From: Actinomycetes bacterium
GTDB taxonomy: Bacteria; Actinomycetota; Acidimicrobiia; Acidimicrobiales; Microtrichaceae
Assembly (NCBI GenBank): GCA_023389745.1
Contig: JAEWED010000196.1
Coordinates: 1 to 44,529 of the forward strand
Length of the DNA stretch: 44,529 nucleotides
Direction of reading: 5' to 3'
A program made the position numbers and the translations under genes. The notes beneath the pieces were generated by a model. The model had not been told where the DNA came from and searched no databases. It was given only the letters and a program-made list of their open reading frames with translations. This document shows, piece by piece, positions 7,510 to 16,145 of this stretch (within the stretch, counting starts at the first letter, position 1; each line of letters begins with the position of its first letter).

Positions 7510-9945
7510 GTGCACGACGAGCGGGGGCCCGACGGCGCGACGATCCGACGGCGCGGGTCGTCCCTCATCGGTCGCGACGAGGCGGTCGACCACGTCACGC
7601 AGCTCGTGCGCCGCCCCGACGTCAGGCTCGTCACCGTGACCGGACGCAGCGGTGTGGGCAAGTCGGTGCTCGCAGCGACCGTGGCCCGCTGCATCGAGGT
7701 CGAGGACGGCGTCGGCATCGCCCGGGCGCAGGTCGACCGCCACGCGGCACCGGCTGCGGCGGACGAGCTCCGAGCGGTGCTCTCGGCGCCGATCGACGGT
7801 CCGGCGGGACCACCACCGGCCGGTCGCCGACGGGTCGTGCTCGTCGACGGACTCGAGGCGGTCCCGGGTGCGTCCGAGCTGGTTGCCGACGCCCTCGTCG
7901 CCGATGGCGGCCTCACCGTCCTGGTGACGAGCGTCGTGCCGCTCGGGCTGCCCGGGGAGCAGCTCATCCGCCTCGAACCGCTTCCCGTCCCCGTGCCCGG
8001 GGACTCCGACGACGCACAGCGCGCCACGCCGGCGGTGCACTTGCTCGCGACCCGGATCGCCGAGGCGACCGGCGGCTCCGACGATGTCGACCTACCGGTC
8101 GCCGTGGCCCTGTGCCGCCTGCTCGACGGCCTCCCGCTCGCGATCGAGCTGGCCGCCGCGCGCTGTGCCGACCTCACGCTCGCCGAGGTGCTCGACCAGG
8201 TGGAGCGGCTCAGCCCGATCGCGGTGCTGCGCACCGATGCGGTTGCCGACGAGCCCCACCACCGCAGCCTGCGGGCGACGATCCTGTGGAGCTACGGACT
8301 GCTCGACGACGAACACCGGCGTGTGCTGCGACGCCTCGGGGTCTTCGCCGGGTCGTTCAGCCGCCGCGACGCCGCTCGGGTGAGCGGGTCGGACCCGGGG
8401 TGCCTCGACCGGCTCGTCGCCGCCGGTCTGGCGCGAGCCACGGCGGACGCGCCGGTCGGCGAGCGGTTCGAGCTCGTGCCGTCGGTGAGCCTGGTGGCCT
8501 GCGAGCTGCTCGACGCCGACGACGACCTGCGCGCCACCGAGGACCGCCACGCGGCGCACTTCCTCGACGTCGCGGCCGAGGCCGCACCCGCGTTGCGCTC
8601 GCCCGCCACCCCAACGGTGCGCCGCGAGCTGATGGCCTCGGCCGATGACATCGTCGCCGCGGTGCGCCACCTCGATCGTCGCGGGCGACGTGACGACGCC
8701 CTGCGGCTCCTGGTCGACCTGGCGCTGGTCTGGGAGGAGTCCGATCCTTCCGCGCTCGCGGCGCCACTGCTCGACGAGCTCCTGCCCGATGCTCCCGGTG
8801 ACCACGGCGTGGGAGCCACGACCGCCGCAGCGGCCTGGGCGCTCGCCGCGATGGTCGCGGTCCTCGGCCGGCGACGCCTGCTGCGACACGACGACGTGGG
8901 CGACCAGCTGGATCGAGCCGCCGAGCTCGCACGAAGCGACGGCCAGGGGCACACCCTCATGGTCGTCCTCCGCTCGCAGGTCGCGTGGCGCCTGCTCGCT
9001 GGTGCCCCCGAGGGTGCGTCGGCCGCGGCGCAAGAGGGCCTCGACCTCGCCGACGAGCTGGACGACCCCTGGTGGCGCTGTCAGTTCCTGGGTTGGTGTG
9101 CGGCGGCCCGGACGATGGTCGGCGACCTGGAGGGGGCGCGGGCGGCGGCCGTCGAGGGTCGTGATCTCGCGCTGCTCGAGCACGACACCGTGCAGCTGCT
9201 GCGCCTGTCGCACCTGCTCACCGGGATCGCCGGAGTCGGTCAGGACGCCGTCGCGGCGCCTCCGGCGGACATCGACCTGATCGCGCTCGCCCGGCGTGTC
9301 GAGGACGTGCATGCAGAGGGAGTCCTCCGCGTCGGGCGCGCCGCGCTGGCGGCTGCATCGGGCGATGTCGCGGAAGGGGCGGCCCAGCTGCTGGCGGCGC
9401 TGGAGCTCGCTCGCCGCCGGAACCTCTGGTACATCGAGGAGCTGGCGCTCGTCGCCACGACGATGCTCGCCGGCGCCGGCGGCCGACCCGAGGACGTGGC
9501 GCGGCTGCACGGGGGCCTGGTGGAGGTCCTGCCGCGCATCGAGCGGGCGATCGCCCCGGAGATGATGGGCGTGTATCGGGCTGCGGTGGATCAGGCGCGT
9601 CTCGCCGCCGGCGACGGCCGCTTCGAGCAGGCCGTGGCACTCGGGCGGCTGCTCGAGTGGGACGAGGTGACCGTCCTGGCCGCAGCGGTCTGCGACGAGC
9701 TGTCGGCGCCACCCCGCGTGGTCTCCCGGGCGGCCGAGCTCGGCCCGCTCAGCCCGCGTCAGATCGAGGTGCTGGAGATGGTGGCCCGGGGGCGCACCAA
9801 CAAGGAGATCGCGGTCGACCTGGGCGTGCGTCCCAAGACCGTCATGCACCATGCCGCCGAGATCTACCGTCGCCTCGGCGTACGCAACCGCACCGAGGCG
9901 GTGGCGGCCGCCCGACGCCTCGGCCTGCTCCCGACGACCGACTGA
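7510..9945 (+). CDS. Large ATP-binding LuxR-family transcriptional regulator
   Basis: An 811-residue regulator with an N-terminal NTPase domain (Walker A GRSGVGKS at 45-52, a VLVDGLE Walker B-like strand near 110), followed by the DGLPLAIELAAAR block typical of NB-ARC/COG3903-type ATPases. A long helical, TPR-like middle (about 300-720) comes next. The C-terminal LuxR helix-turn-helix is at about 750-805 (LSPRQIEVLEMVARGRTNKEIAVDLGV...KTVMHH). It is expected to switch on nucleotide or ligand binding and activate transcription. GTG 7510 has GGAGG five bases upstream; ATG 7456 would add 18 residues without such a site. It ends 11 bp from the convergent secreted-protein gene at 9957, which is one candidate target, but nothing in the sequence proves that link. 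Confidence 0.9.
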   Translation: MHDERGPDGATIRRRGSSLIGRDEAVDHVTQLVRRPDVRLVTVTGRSGVGKSVLAATVARCIEVEDGVGIARAQVDRHAAPAAADELRAVLSAPIDGPAGPPPAGRRRVVLVDGLEAVPGASELVADALVADGGLTVLVTSVVPLGLPGEQLIRLEPLPVPVPGDSDDAQRATPAVHLLATRIAEATGGSDDVDLPVAVALCRLLDGLPLAIELAAARCADLTLAEVLDQVERLSPIAVLRTDAVADEPHHRSLRATILWSYGLLDDEHRRVLRRLGVFAGSFSRRDAARVSGSDPGCLDRLVAAGLARATADAPVGERFELVPSVSLVACELLDADDDLRATEDRHAAHFLDVAAEAAPALRSPATPTVRRELMASADDIVAAVRHLDRRGRRDDALRLLVDLALVWEESDPSALAAPLLDELLPDAPGDHGVGATTAAAAWALAAMVAVLGRRRLLRHDDVGDQLDRAAELARSDGQGHTLMVVLRSQVAWRLLAGAPEGASAAAQEGLDLADELDDPWWRCQFLGWCAAARTMVGDLEGARAAAVEGRDLALLEHDTVQLLRLSHLLTGIAGVGQDAVAAPPADIDLIALARRVEDVHAEGVLRVGRAALAAASGDVAEGAAQLLAALELARRRNLWYIEELALVATTMLAGAGGRPEDVARLHGGLVEVLPRIERAIAPEMMGVYRAAVDQARLAAGDGRFEQAVALGRLLEWDEVTVLAAAVCDELSAPPRVVSRAAELGPLSPRQIEVLEMVARGRTNKEIAVDLGVRPKTVMHHAAEIYRRLGVRNRTEAVAAARRLGLLPTTD

Positions 9946-9956
9946 GCAGCGGTCGG

Positions 9957-12590
9957 CTACTTCACGACGACCGACGTGCTCGTCGTGCCGATCTCGGTCC
10001 CGTCGAGCGTGACCTTGCTGGTGAGCGGGATGGCGGCACCCGGCGTGAGCCGCTGCCTCGACGCGACGTTCGCGATGAACATCCCCTCGGCCAGGTACAC
10101 GGCGCAGACCGGTCGCTGGTCGCCGAGCGTGAAGGTCACGCTGCACGTCGGCAGGCGCCGCGCCACGCTGTCGGGGATCGCCCGGCCGTCGGCATCCTTC
10201 AGCTGGACGACGACCGCCACCGACCCTGACTCCGACCAGATGGTGTCGGGCCGGGCGATCCAGTCGACCCTCGCTCCGACCGTGTAGGGCACGCTCACCA
10301 GCTCGGTGTGGCCGGCCCGGTCGGTGGCCGTGCAGAGCACGCGCCGAGCGCCGAGGGTCCGGGTGGCGACCGCCCCGCACGACGCGGTGGCCACGCCCGA
10401 GACCGCGTCCGTGGCGTTCGGCGTCGCGGTCCCCGTGCCGCCGAAGAGCACCCGGTTCGGAGCGATGGTCGGCGCCAGCGCCGGCGCGGTCAGGTCGATC
10501 CGGAGCGACTGCTGGCCGAGCCCCGTGTTGCCGGCGAGGTCGGTGCACGATGCCGCCAGCACCATGAACCCCTCACCGCTCGAGGTCGACGACGTGGTGC
10601 ACCGTGCGGGGTCGATGCCCGCGCCGTCGCCGTCGGACCAGTGCCAGGTGACCGTCACCGGTGCCGTGCTCCAGTCGCCGGTCGGAGCGGGGCTGAGTGT
10701 GGGCGACGCGACCGGTGGGGCGGTGTCCGTCGGCGCCTGCGGTTCGACAGCCACGGCAGACCACCCGATCCGGCCGCCGAGGTCGAAGCACTGTCCCGCG
10801 AGCGTCTGGGGCTCGGGGCCCGACGAGGTCGACGTCGCGGGGCACGCTTCGGGATCGATGCCGACGCCCGCGTCGCTCCAGTTCCACGTGACGGTGATGC
10901 TGCCATCGGGGTTCTGCGATGTGGTGGGTGCGGCGACCGGTGGCAAGAGGTCGACGCCGGAGGGCTGGAAGCGGAAGGTCCGGATGTAGCCCTCGAGCGG
11001 CTGCGCCTGTGGGTCGCCGGCGGCGACGATGCCCGTCCGGTCGTCCATGTTCACGCGGAGGTGGTAGTCGGTGCCCACGCTCCACCCTCCAACGGGGCGT
11101 ACGTGGATGGTGTCGCCGTAGTTGCCCTCGCAGAAGTAGGGCGAGGTCCCCGGCAACAGGCGCGAGGTGCAGCGGAGCTCGACGGCGACAGGGCTGAGCG
11201 ACGTGCCGACGTACGCAGCCAACCTGATGTTGTCCGTCGTGATGCCACGGACGTCCTGGTCCAGGTCGAGGACCAGCGAACCGTCCTCCGCCGACGGTTG
11301 CGTCATCGACGTCACCTTCGGCGACGGCGCCACGTCGGTCACCGTGATGGTCGAGTCGTTCGTGCACACCGTCGTGGGCGTGTCCTCCAACGTGTCGCAC
11401 AGCCGATAGCTGAACTGGTCGGAGCCAGCGAAGCCCGGGCCTGGCGTGTAGATCACCGCGAGGAAGTCACCGGTCCGGTGCTCCCCGACGTCGTACGGGA
11501 AGTAGCCCACCTCGAGGGTGCCCTGTGCCGGCGTGCCGAAACGGGGGAACCACGTCCGGGCCGGGCTGTTGAAGTCGACGTGGGGCTCGAAGTGAGCGGG
11601 CATCAGCTGCGCGTTGACCCTGCCGTTCACCCAGGTCTTCAGCACGGTGGTGATCGGCCGAGCAACGGCCGTGGGCTCCACGTCGATCCGGGCGACCTGG
11701 GGCTGTGAGCATGCGGTGGCAGTGGTGGAGCGCATCGCGTAGCAGGCGACGTAGCTGAAGACCGCCGTGCCGTGGCCCTTCGGCGGAGCGGTGTAGGTGA
11801 AGCCCCCGGAGTTGTCGAACACCGTGACGCCCTGATCCGTTCGCTTGCCCCACTCCGTGACCACCCCGGCCGGGTCGGTGGTGCCCTCCCAGACCGGCTG
11901 CGACACGAGGCCTGCGACCAGGTTGCTGTTCGCCTGGTACGGGAACTCGTCGTTGTTGAAGTCGTTCGCCAGCACGCCGGGTGCGGGGATCTCGAGGACC
12001 TCGTTCGCTGCCAGGGCGGACCCGTCGGTCGGGAAGCGGTCGGTGAACGCGGTCGGCGCCCGACCCAGGACCTCGGTGTAGCCGCCGACGGAGAAGGTGA
12101 CGGTGGCCGGCGCCACGGAGCAGATGCCGTTGGTCGGGTCGTAGGCCACGTACTGGAAGGTCTCGATGACGTGCTCCTGGGGGTGCTCCACCGCGGGGGT
12201 GTAGACCCAGGTGCCGTCGCTGTGCAGCTGGACCGTGCCGTAGGTCGTCTGGCTCCAGAGGATCGCCCGCAACCGGTCCGCCGGCAGCTCCCAGACCGTG
12301 CCGTAGGTGTCGTTGGCCAACACGCTCGGCGTGTCGACGATCAGCGGCACGTTCCAGGTCGTCGAGTAGTCGAGACCGAACCTGTCGCCGTCGTCGTTCG
12401 CGACGAGTTCGTTGTCGCCCGTGTTGCCGGGGTTCGAGGTGCCGACGCAATCGCTCGGATCGAGCGCTCCGGCGGACGAGCCACCGGTCACCGCCAGCAC
12501 CAGGCCGACCAGCGCCACCACCACGATCCCGCCGCCCCAGCTGCGGGTCCGGCTGGTGCGCCCAGCGCGTCCGTCGTTCGATCCATCCAT
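9957..12590 (-). CDS. Secreted multi-domain Ig/cadherin-like surface protein
   Basis: An 877-residue exported protein. An N-terminal signal segment (GGGIVVVALVGLVLAVTGG, about 19-37) follows a charged start. The N-terminal half has at least two cadherin-like/tandem-repeat domains with the VLAND motif (PSVLANDTYG, PGVLANDFNNDE) and F-[QS]-Y-V-A closing strands, plus a third degenerate copy ending GSDQFSYRLCD. A Big_5-like Ig domain (about 425-545) is followed by two similar blocks (ITVTWNWSDAGVGIDPEAC and VTVTWHWSDGDGAGIDPARC), each with a later paired Cys. No LPxTG or other wall anchor is present; it ends STSVVVK. A role in adhesion or as a surface fibre is plausible but not shown. The start is the first of two overlapping ATGs. 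Confidence 0.84.
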   Translation of the reverse strand: MDGSNDGRAGRTSRTRSWGGGIVVVALVGLVLAVTGGSSAGALDPSDCVGTSNPGNTGDNELVANDDGDRFGLDYSTTWNVPLIVDTPSVLANDTYGTVWELPADRLRAILWSQTTYGTVQLHSDGTWVYTPAVEHPQEHVIETFQYVAYDPTNGICSVAPATVTFSVGGYTEVLGRAPTAFTDRFPTDGSALAANEVLEIPAPGVLANDFNNDEFPYQANSNLVAGLVSQPVWEGTTDPAGVVTEWGKRTDQGVTVFDNSGGFTYTAPPKGHGTAVFSYVACYAMRSTTATACSQPQVARIDVEPTAVARPITTVLKTWVNGRVNAQLMPAHFEPHVDFNSPARTWFPRFGTPAQGTLEVGYFPYDVGEHRTGDFLAVIYTPGPGFAGSDQFSYRLCDTLEDTPTTVCTNDSTITVTDVAPSPKVTSMTQPSAEDGSLVLDLDQDVRGITTDNIRLAAYVGTSLSPVAVELRCTSRLLPGTSPYFCEGNYGDTIHVRPVGGWSVGTDYHLRVNMDDRTGIVAAGDPQAQPLEGYIRTFRFQPSGVDLLPPVAAPTTSQNPDGSITVTWNWSDAGVGIDPEACPATSTSSGPEPQTLAGQCFDLGGRIGWSAVAVEPQAPTDTAPPVASPTLSPAPTGDWSTAPVTVTWHWSDGDGAGIDPARCTTSSTSSGEGFMVLAASCTDLAGNTGLGQQSLRIDLTAPALAPTIAPNRVLFGGTGTATPNATDAVSGVATASCGAVATRTLGARRVLCTATDRAGHTELVSVPYTVGARVDWIARPDTIWSESGSVAVVVQLKDADGRAIPDSVARRLPTCSVTFTLGDQRPVCAVYLAEGMFIANVASRQRLTPGAAIPLTSKVTLDGTEIGTTSTSVVVK

Positions 12591-12669
12591 CGTCGCCGCC
12601 CCTTGCGATCCGTGCCCGCCCGCGCTCCCGCGCGCGTCGCTCTACTGGATCACGGATTGCGTCGCCCCG

Positions 12670-12693
12670 CCCATCGGTCATCTGACCGATGGG
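12670..12693. promoter_or_regulatory. 24-bp inverted repeat upstream of imuA'
   Basis: Perfect 11-bp arms CCCATCGGTCA (12670-12680) and TGACCGATGGG (12683-12693) flank TC. It lies between the divergent surface-protein gene and imuA', 19 bp before the LexA box. With only two central bases it is better read as a dimeric repressor or activator site than as an RNA hairpin. The cognate regulator is unknown. Confidence 0.6.
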
Positions 12694-12712
12694 GCAGGGA
12701 GCACTTGTCCGG

Positions 12713-12732
12713 TATCGAACACGTGTTCGATA
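12713..12732. promoter_or_regulatory. LexA (SOS) box of imuA'-imuB
   Basis: The core TCGAACACGTGTTCGA is a perfect match to the actinobacterial SOS consensus TCGAAC-N4-GTTCGA. The whole 20-bp site is palindromic, and one more pair on each side also matches. It ends nine bases before ATG 12741. A GATACT -10-like box (12729-12734) overlaps its right arm, so LexA binding would cover the promoter directly. Confidence 0.94.
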
Positions 12733-12740
12733 CTGGGGTG

Positions 12741-13556
12741 ATGTCGGTCGAACGCCTGGTCGAGGACGTGGTGGGGGGCGGTGACCGCTCCGCGATGGTG
12801 CAGCAGCTGCGCGAGCTGGTCGACCGGACCCGCCCCGTGTCGACCGCCGAGCAGCGGGTGCTGCCGGTGCTCCCGGCCGTCGAGGGCCTGCTGGCAGGCA
12901 GGGGGTTGCAGCGGGGCACGGTCGTGCAGGTCAACGGCGGTGCGGGGGCCACGTCGCTGGCGTTGGCCGTCGCCGCCGGCCCGACGCGTGCGGGCTCGTG
13001 GGTCGCGTGCGTCGGTCTCCCGGAGCTGGGCTGGGCGGCAGCCGCGGCGAGCGGGGTCGAGCTCGAACGCCTCGTGGTGGTCCGGCCGACCGAGCGGTCG
13101 TGGGCGACGGTGGTCGCGGCGCTGGTGGACGCCTTCGACGTCGTGCTGTGCGGCCTGGACCGGGCGCCGTCGGCGGCAGAGGTCCGACGGCTGCAGGCGC
13201 GTGCACGTGAGCGGGGCGCGGTGCTCGTGGTGGTGGCCGGCACGGCGGGTTCGGTCGGCCCGGCCCGGCGGAGCTGGCCCGAGGCGGCCGACGTCGACAT
13301 CTCGGTCGTGGGCTCGGAGTGGGCGGGTCTGGGCGAGGGGTGGGGGAACCTCCGCAGTCGGCGCATCACCGTCGAGACGGGTGGCCGCCGCGGCATGCGC
13401 AGGGGGCGTCGTGTCGACCTGTGGCTGCCCGGGCCGAGCGGCGGACCGGAGCCCGTCGCCGACGACGAGGTCCGCGGTGGGTCGCGGCGGGCCGACGACC
13501 ATGACGGCGACCGGCGACAGGGCGCGACGGTCACCCCGCTGCGACGGGTCGGATGA
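12741..13556 (+). CDS. imuA': ImuA' RecA-like mutasome protein
   Basis: A 271-residue RecA-fold accessory protein that, with ImuB and DnaE2, carries out SOS-induced error-prone lesion bypass. The layout fits actinobacterial ImuA': LPVLPAVEGLLAGRGLQRGTVVQV, a P-loop-like GGAGATSLALAVAAG that lacks the Walker A lysine, WVACVGLPELGWAAAAASGVELERLVVV, then DVVLCGL and a basic C-terminal tail. The ATG lies seven bases after the -10-like box that overlaps the LexA box, suggesting leaderless or near-leaderless mRNA. Its stop overlaps the imuB start (ATGA), so the two are co-translated. Confidence 0.9.
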   Translation: MSVERLVEDVVGGGDRSAMVQQLRELVDRTRPVSTAEQRVLPVLPAVEGLLAGRGLQRGTVVQVNGGAGATSLALAVAAGPTRAGSWVACVGLPELGWAAAAASGVELERLVVVRPTERSWATVVAALVDAFDVVLCGLDRAPSAAEVRRLQARARERGAVLVVVAGTAGSVGPARRSWPEAADVDISVVGSEWAGLGEGWGNLRSRRITVETGGRRGMRRGRRVDLWLPGPSGGPEPVADDEVRGGSRRADDHDGDRRQGATVTPLRRVG

Positions 13557-15304
13557 CCACCGATGGGCCGGTCCGCACCCTGGCGGTGTGGTGCGCCCAC
13601 TGGCCGGCGGTCGCACTGGCGCGCCCCGGTGACGTGCCCGTCGCCGTGGTGCACGCCAACCGGATCGTCGCGGTGAACCGACTCGCCCACGGCCAGGGGG
13701 TCGTTCCCGGGCTGCGACGCCGTGAGGCCCAGGCGCGCTGCCCATCTGTCGAGCTGCACGAACGCGACGAGCAGCGTGACGCCCGCGCCTTCGAGGCGGT
13801 GCTCGGCGCCATCGAGGAGCTCGCGCCTCGGATCGAGGTCATCGAGCCCGGGCGGTGCGCCATCGCCACCCGTGGACCGTCGCGCTACCACGGCGGCGAC
13901 CGGGCCCTCGCGGAGCGGGTGCACGACTGCGTCCGCACCGCTCTGGCCGAGCACGTCGGCGGCGGCCGGGTGCCCTGCCCGGTGGGGGTGGGCATCGCCG
14001 ACGGTCCACGGGCCGCCGCCATCGCGGCCGAAGAGGCGGTCACCCGTGCCGCGGGGACCCGGCGACCGGCGACCCCGCTGGTCGTGCCCGTCGGCGGCAC
14101 GGCCGAGTTCCTCTCGCTGCTGCCCGTCGAGCGGCTCCGGCCCGGCACGCACAACTCGAGCAGGCCCAACTCGGGCAGGCCCGACTCGAGCAGCGCGGAC
14201 GACCTCACCGACGTGCTGCGCCGGCTCGGGCTGCGCACCGTCGGACGGTTCGCCGCGCTGCCGGCCCCGGACGTGCTCGCCAGGTTCGGGGCACCGGGGA
14301 TGGACCTGCACCGACTCGCGACGGGCGCCGAGGTCGAACCGCCCGCGGCGACCGACCCGCAGGCCGACCTGCGGGTCTCGGCCGCGGTCGACCCGCCCGC
14401 GGAGCGCGTCGACAGGGCCGCGTTCGTCGCCAAGGCGCTGGCCGACACGCTGCACTCCGAGCTGGCCTCCCGCGGCCTCGCCTGCACCCGTGTGCTGGTG
14501 GTCGCCGAGACCGACGCGGGTGACCGCATCGAGCGGCTCTGGCGTCACGAGGGCGCGCTGTCGGCCGCCGGCATCGCCCAGCGGGTCCGCTGGCAGCTCG
14601 ACGGGTGGTTGAGCACCGGTCGCTCCCTGGGGCGCTGCACCGGCGGGGTCAGCCTCATCGAGCTGATCCCCGACCAGGTCGTGGCCGACGACGGCGTGCA
14701 GCTCGGCTTCTGGGGTGGGACCAGCGAGGCGGGAGAACGCGCCGTGCGAGCCCTGGCCCGCGTCCAGGCGCTGGTGGGCGCCGACTCGGTGCTGGTCCCC
14801 GAGTGGCGCGGCGGCCGTGCCCCCGGCGAGCAGTACCGGCTGGTGCCGTTGGACTCGGTCGACCTGGCGGCGCGGGCGGTCCGTCCCGACGGGGCACCGT
14901 GGCCGGGACGCATGCCCGATCCCGCCCCGGCGGTGGTCTGGCCCGCACCGCGCCCTGCCGAGGTGGTCGACGCCGAAGGTCGCCGCGTCGCGGTGAGCGG
15001 CCGGGGGATCATCAGTGCGCCACCGTCGCGCTGCCTGCTCGACCCGTCCGGGGCACGGGGTGGTGAGCGGCGGGGGAGCGACTGGCGCGAGATCCGGGCC
15101 TGGGCGGGGCCCTGGTGCATCGACGAGCGGTGGTGGGACGCCCTCGCGCACCGTCGACGGGCGCGGTTGCAGGTCGTGCTGGGCCCCGCAGGTGGCTCGG
15201 GTGCAGGCCGCTCGGGTGCAGGCCGCTCCCATCCCAGCAGCGGGACGGCGCACCTGCTGACGCTCGAGGACGGACGGTGGTGGGTCGAGGCGACCTACGA
15301 CTGA
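13553..15304 (+). CDS. imuB: ImuB, inactive Y-family polymerase homologue
   Basis: Hub protein of the mutasome that bridges the beta clamp, ImuA' and DnaE2. It is 583 residues with a Y-family polymerase fold (LAVWCAHWPAVALARPGDVPVAVV at the N-terminus, then AVNRLAHGQGVVPGLRRREAQARCP). The catalytic acidic residues of active Y-family enzymes are not seen at the expected N-terminal place, as is normal for ImuB. QLGFW near residue 383 is a likely beta-clamp-binding motif. Two low-complexity stretches (about 200-215, and GAGRSGAGRS near 547-557) are built from 15-bp DNA repeats. Its ATG overlaps the imuA' stop. It is controlled by the LexA box at 12713. No dnaE2 follows here; that gene sits at 28302. 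Confidence 0.93.
   Translation: MTTDGPVRTLAVWCAHWPAVALARPGDVPVAVVHANRIVAVNRLAHGQGVVPGLRRREAQARCPSVELHERDEQRDARAFEAVLGAIEELAPRIEVIEPGRCAIATRGPSRYHGGDRALAERVHDCVRTALAEHVGGGRVPCPVGVGIADGPRAAAIAAEEAVTRAAGTRRPATPLVVPVGGTAEFLSLLPVERLRPGTHNSSRPNSGRPDSSSADDLTDVLRRLGLRTVGRFAALPAPDVLARFGAPGMDLHRLATGAEVEPPAATDPQADLRVSAAVDPPAERVDRAAFVAKALADTLHSELASRGLACTRVLVVAETDAGDRIERLWRHEGALSAAGIAQRVRWQLDGWLSTGRSLGRCTGGVSLIELIPDQVVADDGVQLGFWGGTSEAGERAVRALARVQALVGADSVLVPEWRGGRAPGEQYRLVPLDSVDLAARAVRPDGAPWPGRMPDPAPAVVWPAPRPAEVVDAEGRRVAVSGRGIISAPPSRCLLDPSGARGGERRGSDWREIRAWAGPWCIDERWWDALAHRRRARLQVVLGPAGGSGAGRSGAGRSHPSSGTAHLLTLEDGRWWVEATYD
14153..14197. repeat. 15-bp tandem repeats inside imuB (first site)
   Basis: Units at 14153-14167 and 14168-14182 differ by one base; a third (14183-14197) is more diverged. 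They are in frame and encode an Asn/Asp-Ser-x-x-Pro linker between two parts of ImuB. Confidence 0.75.
15195..15224. repeat. 15-bp tandem repeat inside imuB (second site)
   Basis: Two identical copies of GCTCGGGTGCAGGCC, 15195-15209 and 15210-15224, encode the repeated GAGRS linker near the ImuB C-terminus. Confidence 0.8.
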
Positions 15305-15333
15305 GCTGGCCCACCACCGGGGGCGACGACCGC

Positions 15334-15354
15334 TACGGTGCTCGGGACCCGAGC
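15334..15354 (+). promoter_or_regulatory. Putative -10 box followed by a palindrome
   Basis: TACGGT (15334-15339) fits the TAnnnT -10 pattern. It is directly followed by the perfect inverted repeat GCTCGGG (15340-15346), A, CCCGAGC (15348-15354). It lies upstream of the small gene at 15387. The arrangement (-10 then palindrome) resembles that at 7481. Confidence 0.4.
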
Positions 15355-15386
15355 GCCGGCACGGAGCCGGCGTCGGGGACCACCCG

Positions 15387-15692
15387 ATGCCGAGAGACCC
15401 ACGCGAAGCCCACCACCGCCTCCTGCTGTCGGAGATCGACGAGGAACGAGGGGCCGCGTTGTCGCGCATCGGCAGGCGCTTCGAGGGCACGCTGCGGCGG
15501 TGCGACGAGCTGCTCGCCGCCCTCGACGCGGCACCGGCGGGGCCCGAGCACGACCGCCTGCTCGAGGAGTACCGCAGCGCCCGGATCGACAGCCAACGGG
15601 CTCGGCGCGACTACTCGATCCAGCGCCAGGCGCTCGGGCTGGTCGACCGGGAACGGGTCGATCGGCACTACCCGCATCCGCCCGCTCGCTGA
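15387..15692 (+). CDS. Small helical hypothetical protein
   Basis: A 101-residue charged, mostly alpha-helical protein (MPRDPREAHHRLLLSEIDEERGAALSRIGRRFEG...) with heptad-like Leu/Ala spacing in residues 12-80, suggesting a coiled-coil hairpin. It ends in a His/Pro/Arg tail. It has no recognised family. A -10-like box and a palindrome lie about 50 bp upstream, and the gene precedes a YqeY-like gene that has its own promoter. Codon use resembles its neighbours, so I treat it as real but of unknown function. Confidence 0.6.
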   Translation: MPRDPREAHHRLLLSEIDEERGAALSRIGRRFEGTLRRCDELLAALDAAPAGPEHDRLLEEYRSARIDSQRARRDYSIQRQALGLVDRERVDRHYPHPPAR

Positions 15693-15721
15693 ACTCAGGG
15701 CACGAATTCGCCCCGGCGCCG

Positions 15722-15727
15722 TATCCT
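15722..15727 (+). promoter_or_regulatory. -10 box of a probable leaderless transcript
   Basis: TATCCT at 15722-15727 is followed by six bases and then the ATG at 15734, the usual -10 to +1 distance. Transcription would start at the start codon, giving a leaderless mRNA, which is common in Actinobacteria. Confidence 0.55.
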
Positions 15728-15733
15728 GGGGCG

Positions 15734-16111
15734 ATGACCGACGACCTGCAGGCCCCGATCAGGGACCGGCTCCGAGCAGCGCTGCGCACCGCGATGAAGT
15801 CGCGCGACACGCTCGCGGTCGACGCGATCCGCACGGCACTCGCTGCGATCGACAACGCCGAGGCGGTCGACATCGCGGAGACCACGACCACCTTCAGCGT
15901 CTCCCGGATCGCCGGTTCGGTCGCCGGGGTGGGTGGCGCCGACGTGCCTCGCCGTTCCCTGACCGAAGCCGAGATGGCCGAGCTGGTGGAACGAGAGGCG
16001 GCCGATCGCCGTGCCGCCGCCGAGGGCTACGAGCAGGAGGGCTACCCCCGACGGGCAGCCGAGCTCCGCGACTCTGCCGCCGTGCTCGACGGACTGCTGC
16101 GCGCCGCCTGA
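15734..16111 (+). CDS. GatB/YqeY-like domain protein
   Basis: A 125-residue soluble helical protein. APIRDRLRAALRTAMKSRDTLAVDAIRTALAAIDNAE is the typical N-terminal YqeY helix pair, and the C-terminal part (EMAELVEREAADRRAAAEGYEQEGYPRRAAELRDSAAVLDGLL) matches the helical region shared with the GatB tail. That region in GatB helps bind tRNA, but free YqeY proteins have no settled function. It is slightly shorter than the usual 148 residues, with a Gly/Val-rich loop in the middle. The start is fixed by the -10 box six bases upstream. Confidence 0.8.
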   Translation: MTDDLQAPIRDRLRAALRTAMKSRDTLAVDAIRTALAAIDNAEAVDIAETTTTFSVSRIAGSVAGVGGADVPRRSLTEAEMAELVEREAADRRAAAEGYEQEGYPRRAAELRDSAAVLDGLLRAA

Positions 16112-16145
16112 GACGCCACCCGGGTCGTCGCCGGTGTGACCAGCC

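Noticed and set aside
12650..15490. 946-residue open frame on the minus strand
   Set aside because: Antisense to imuA' and imuB; composition is Arg/Pro/Ser-rich and no family is recognisable.
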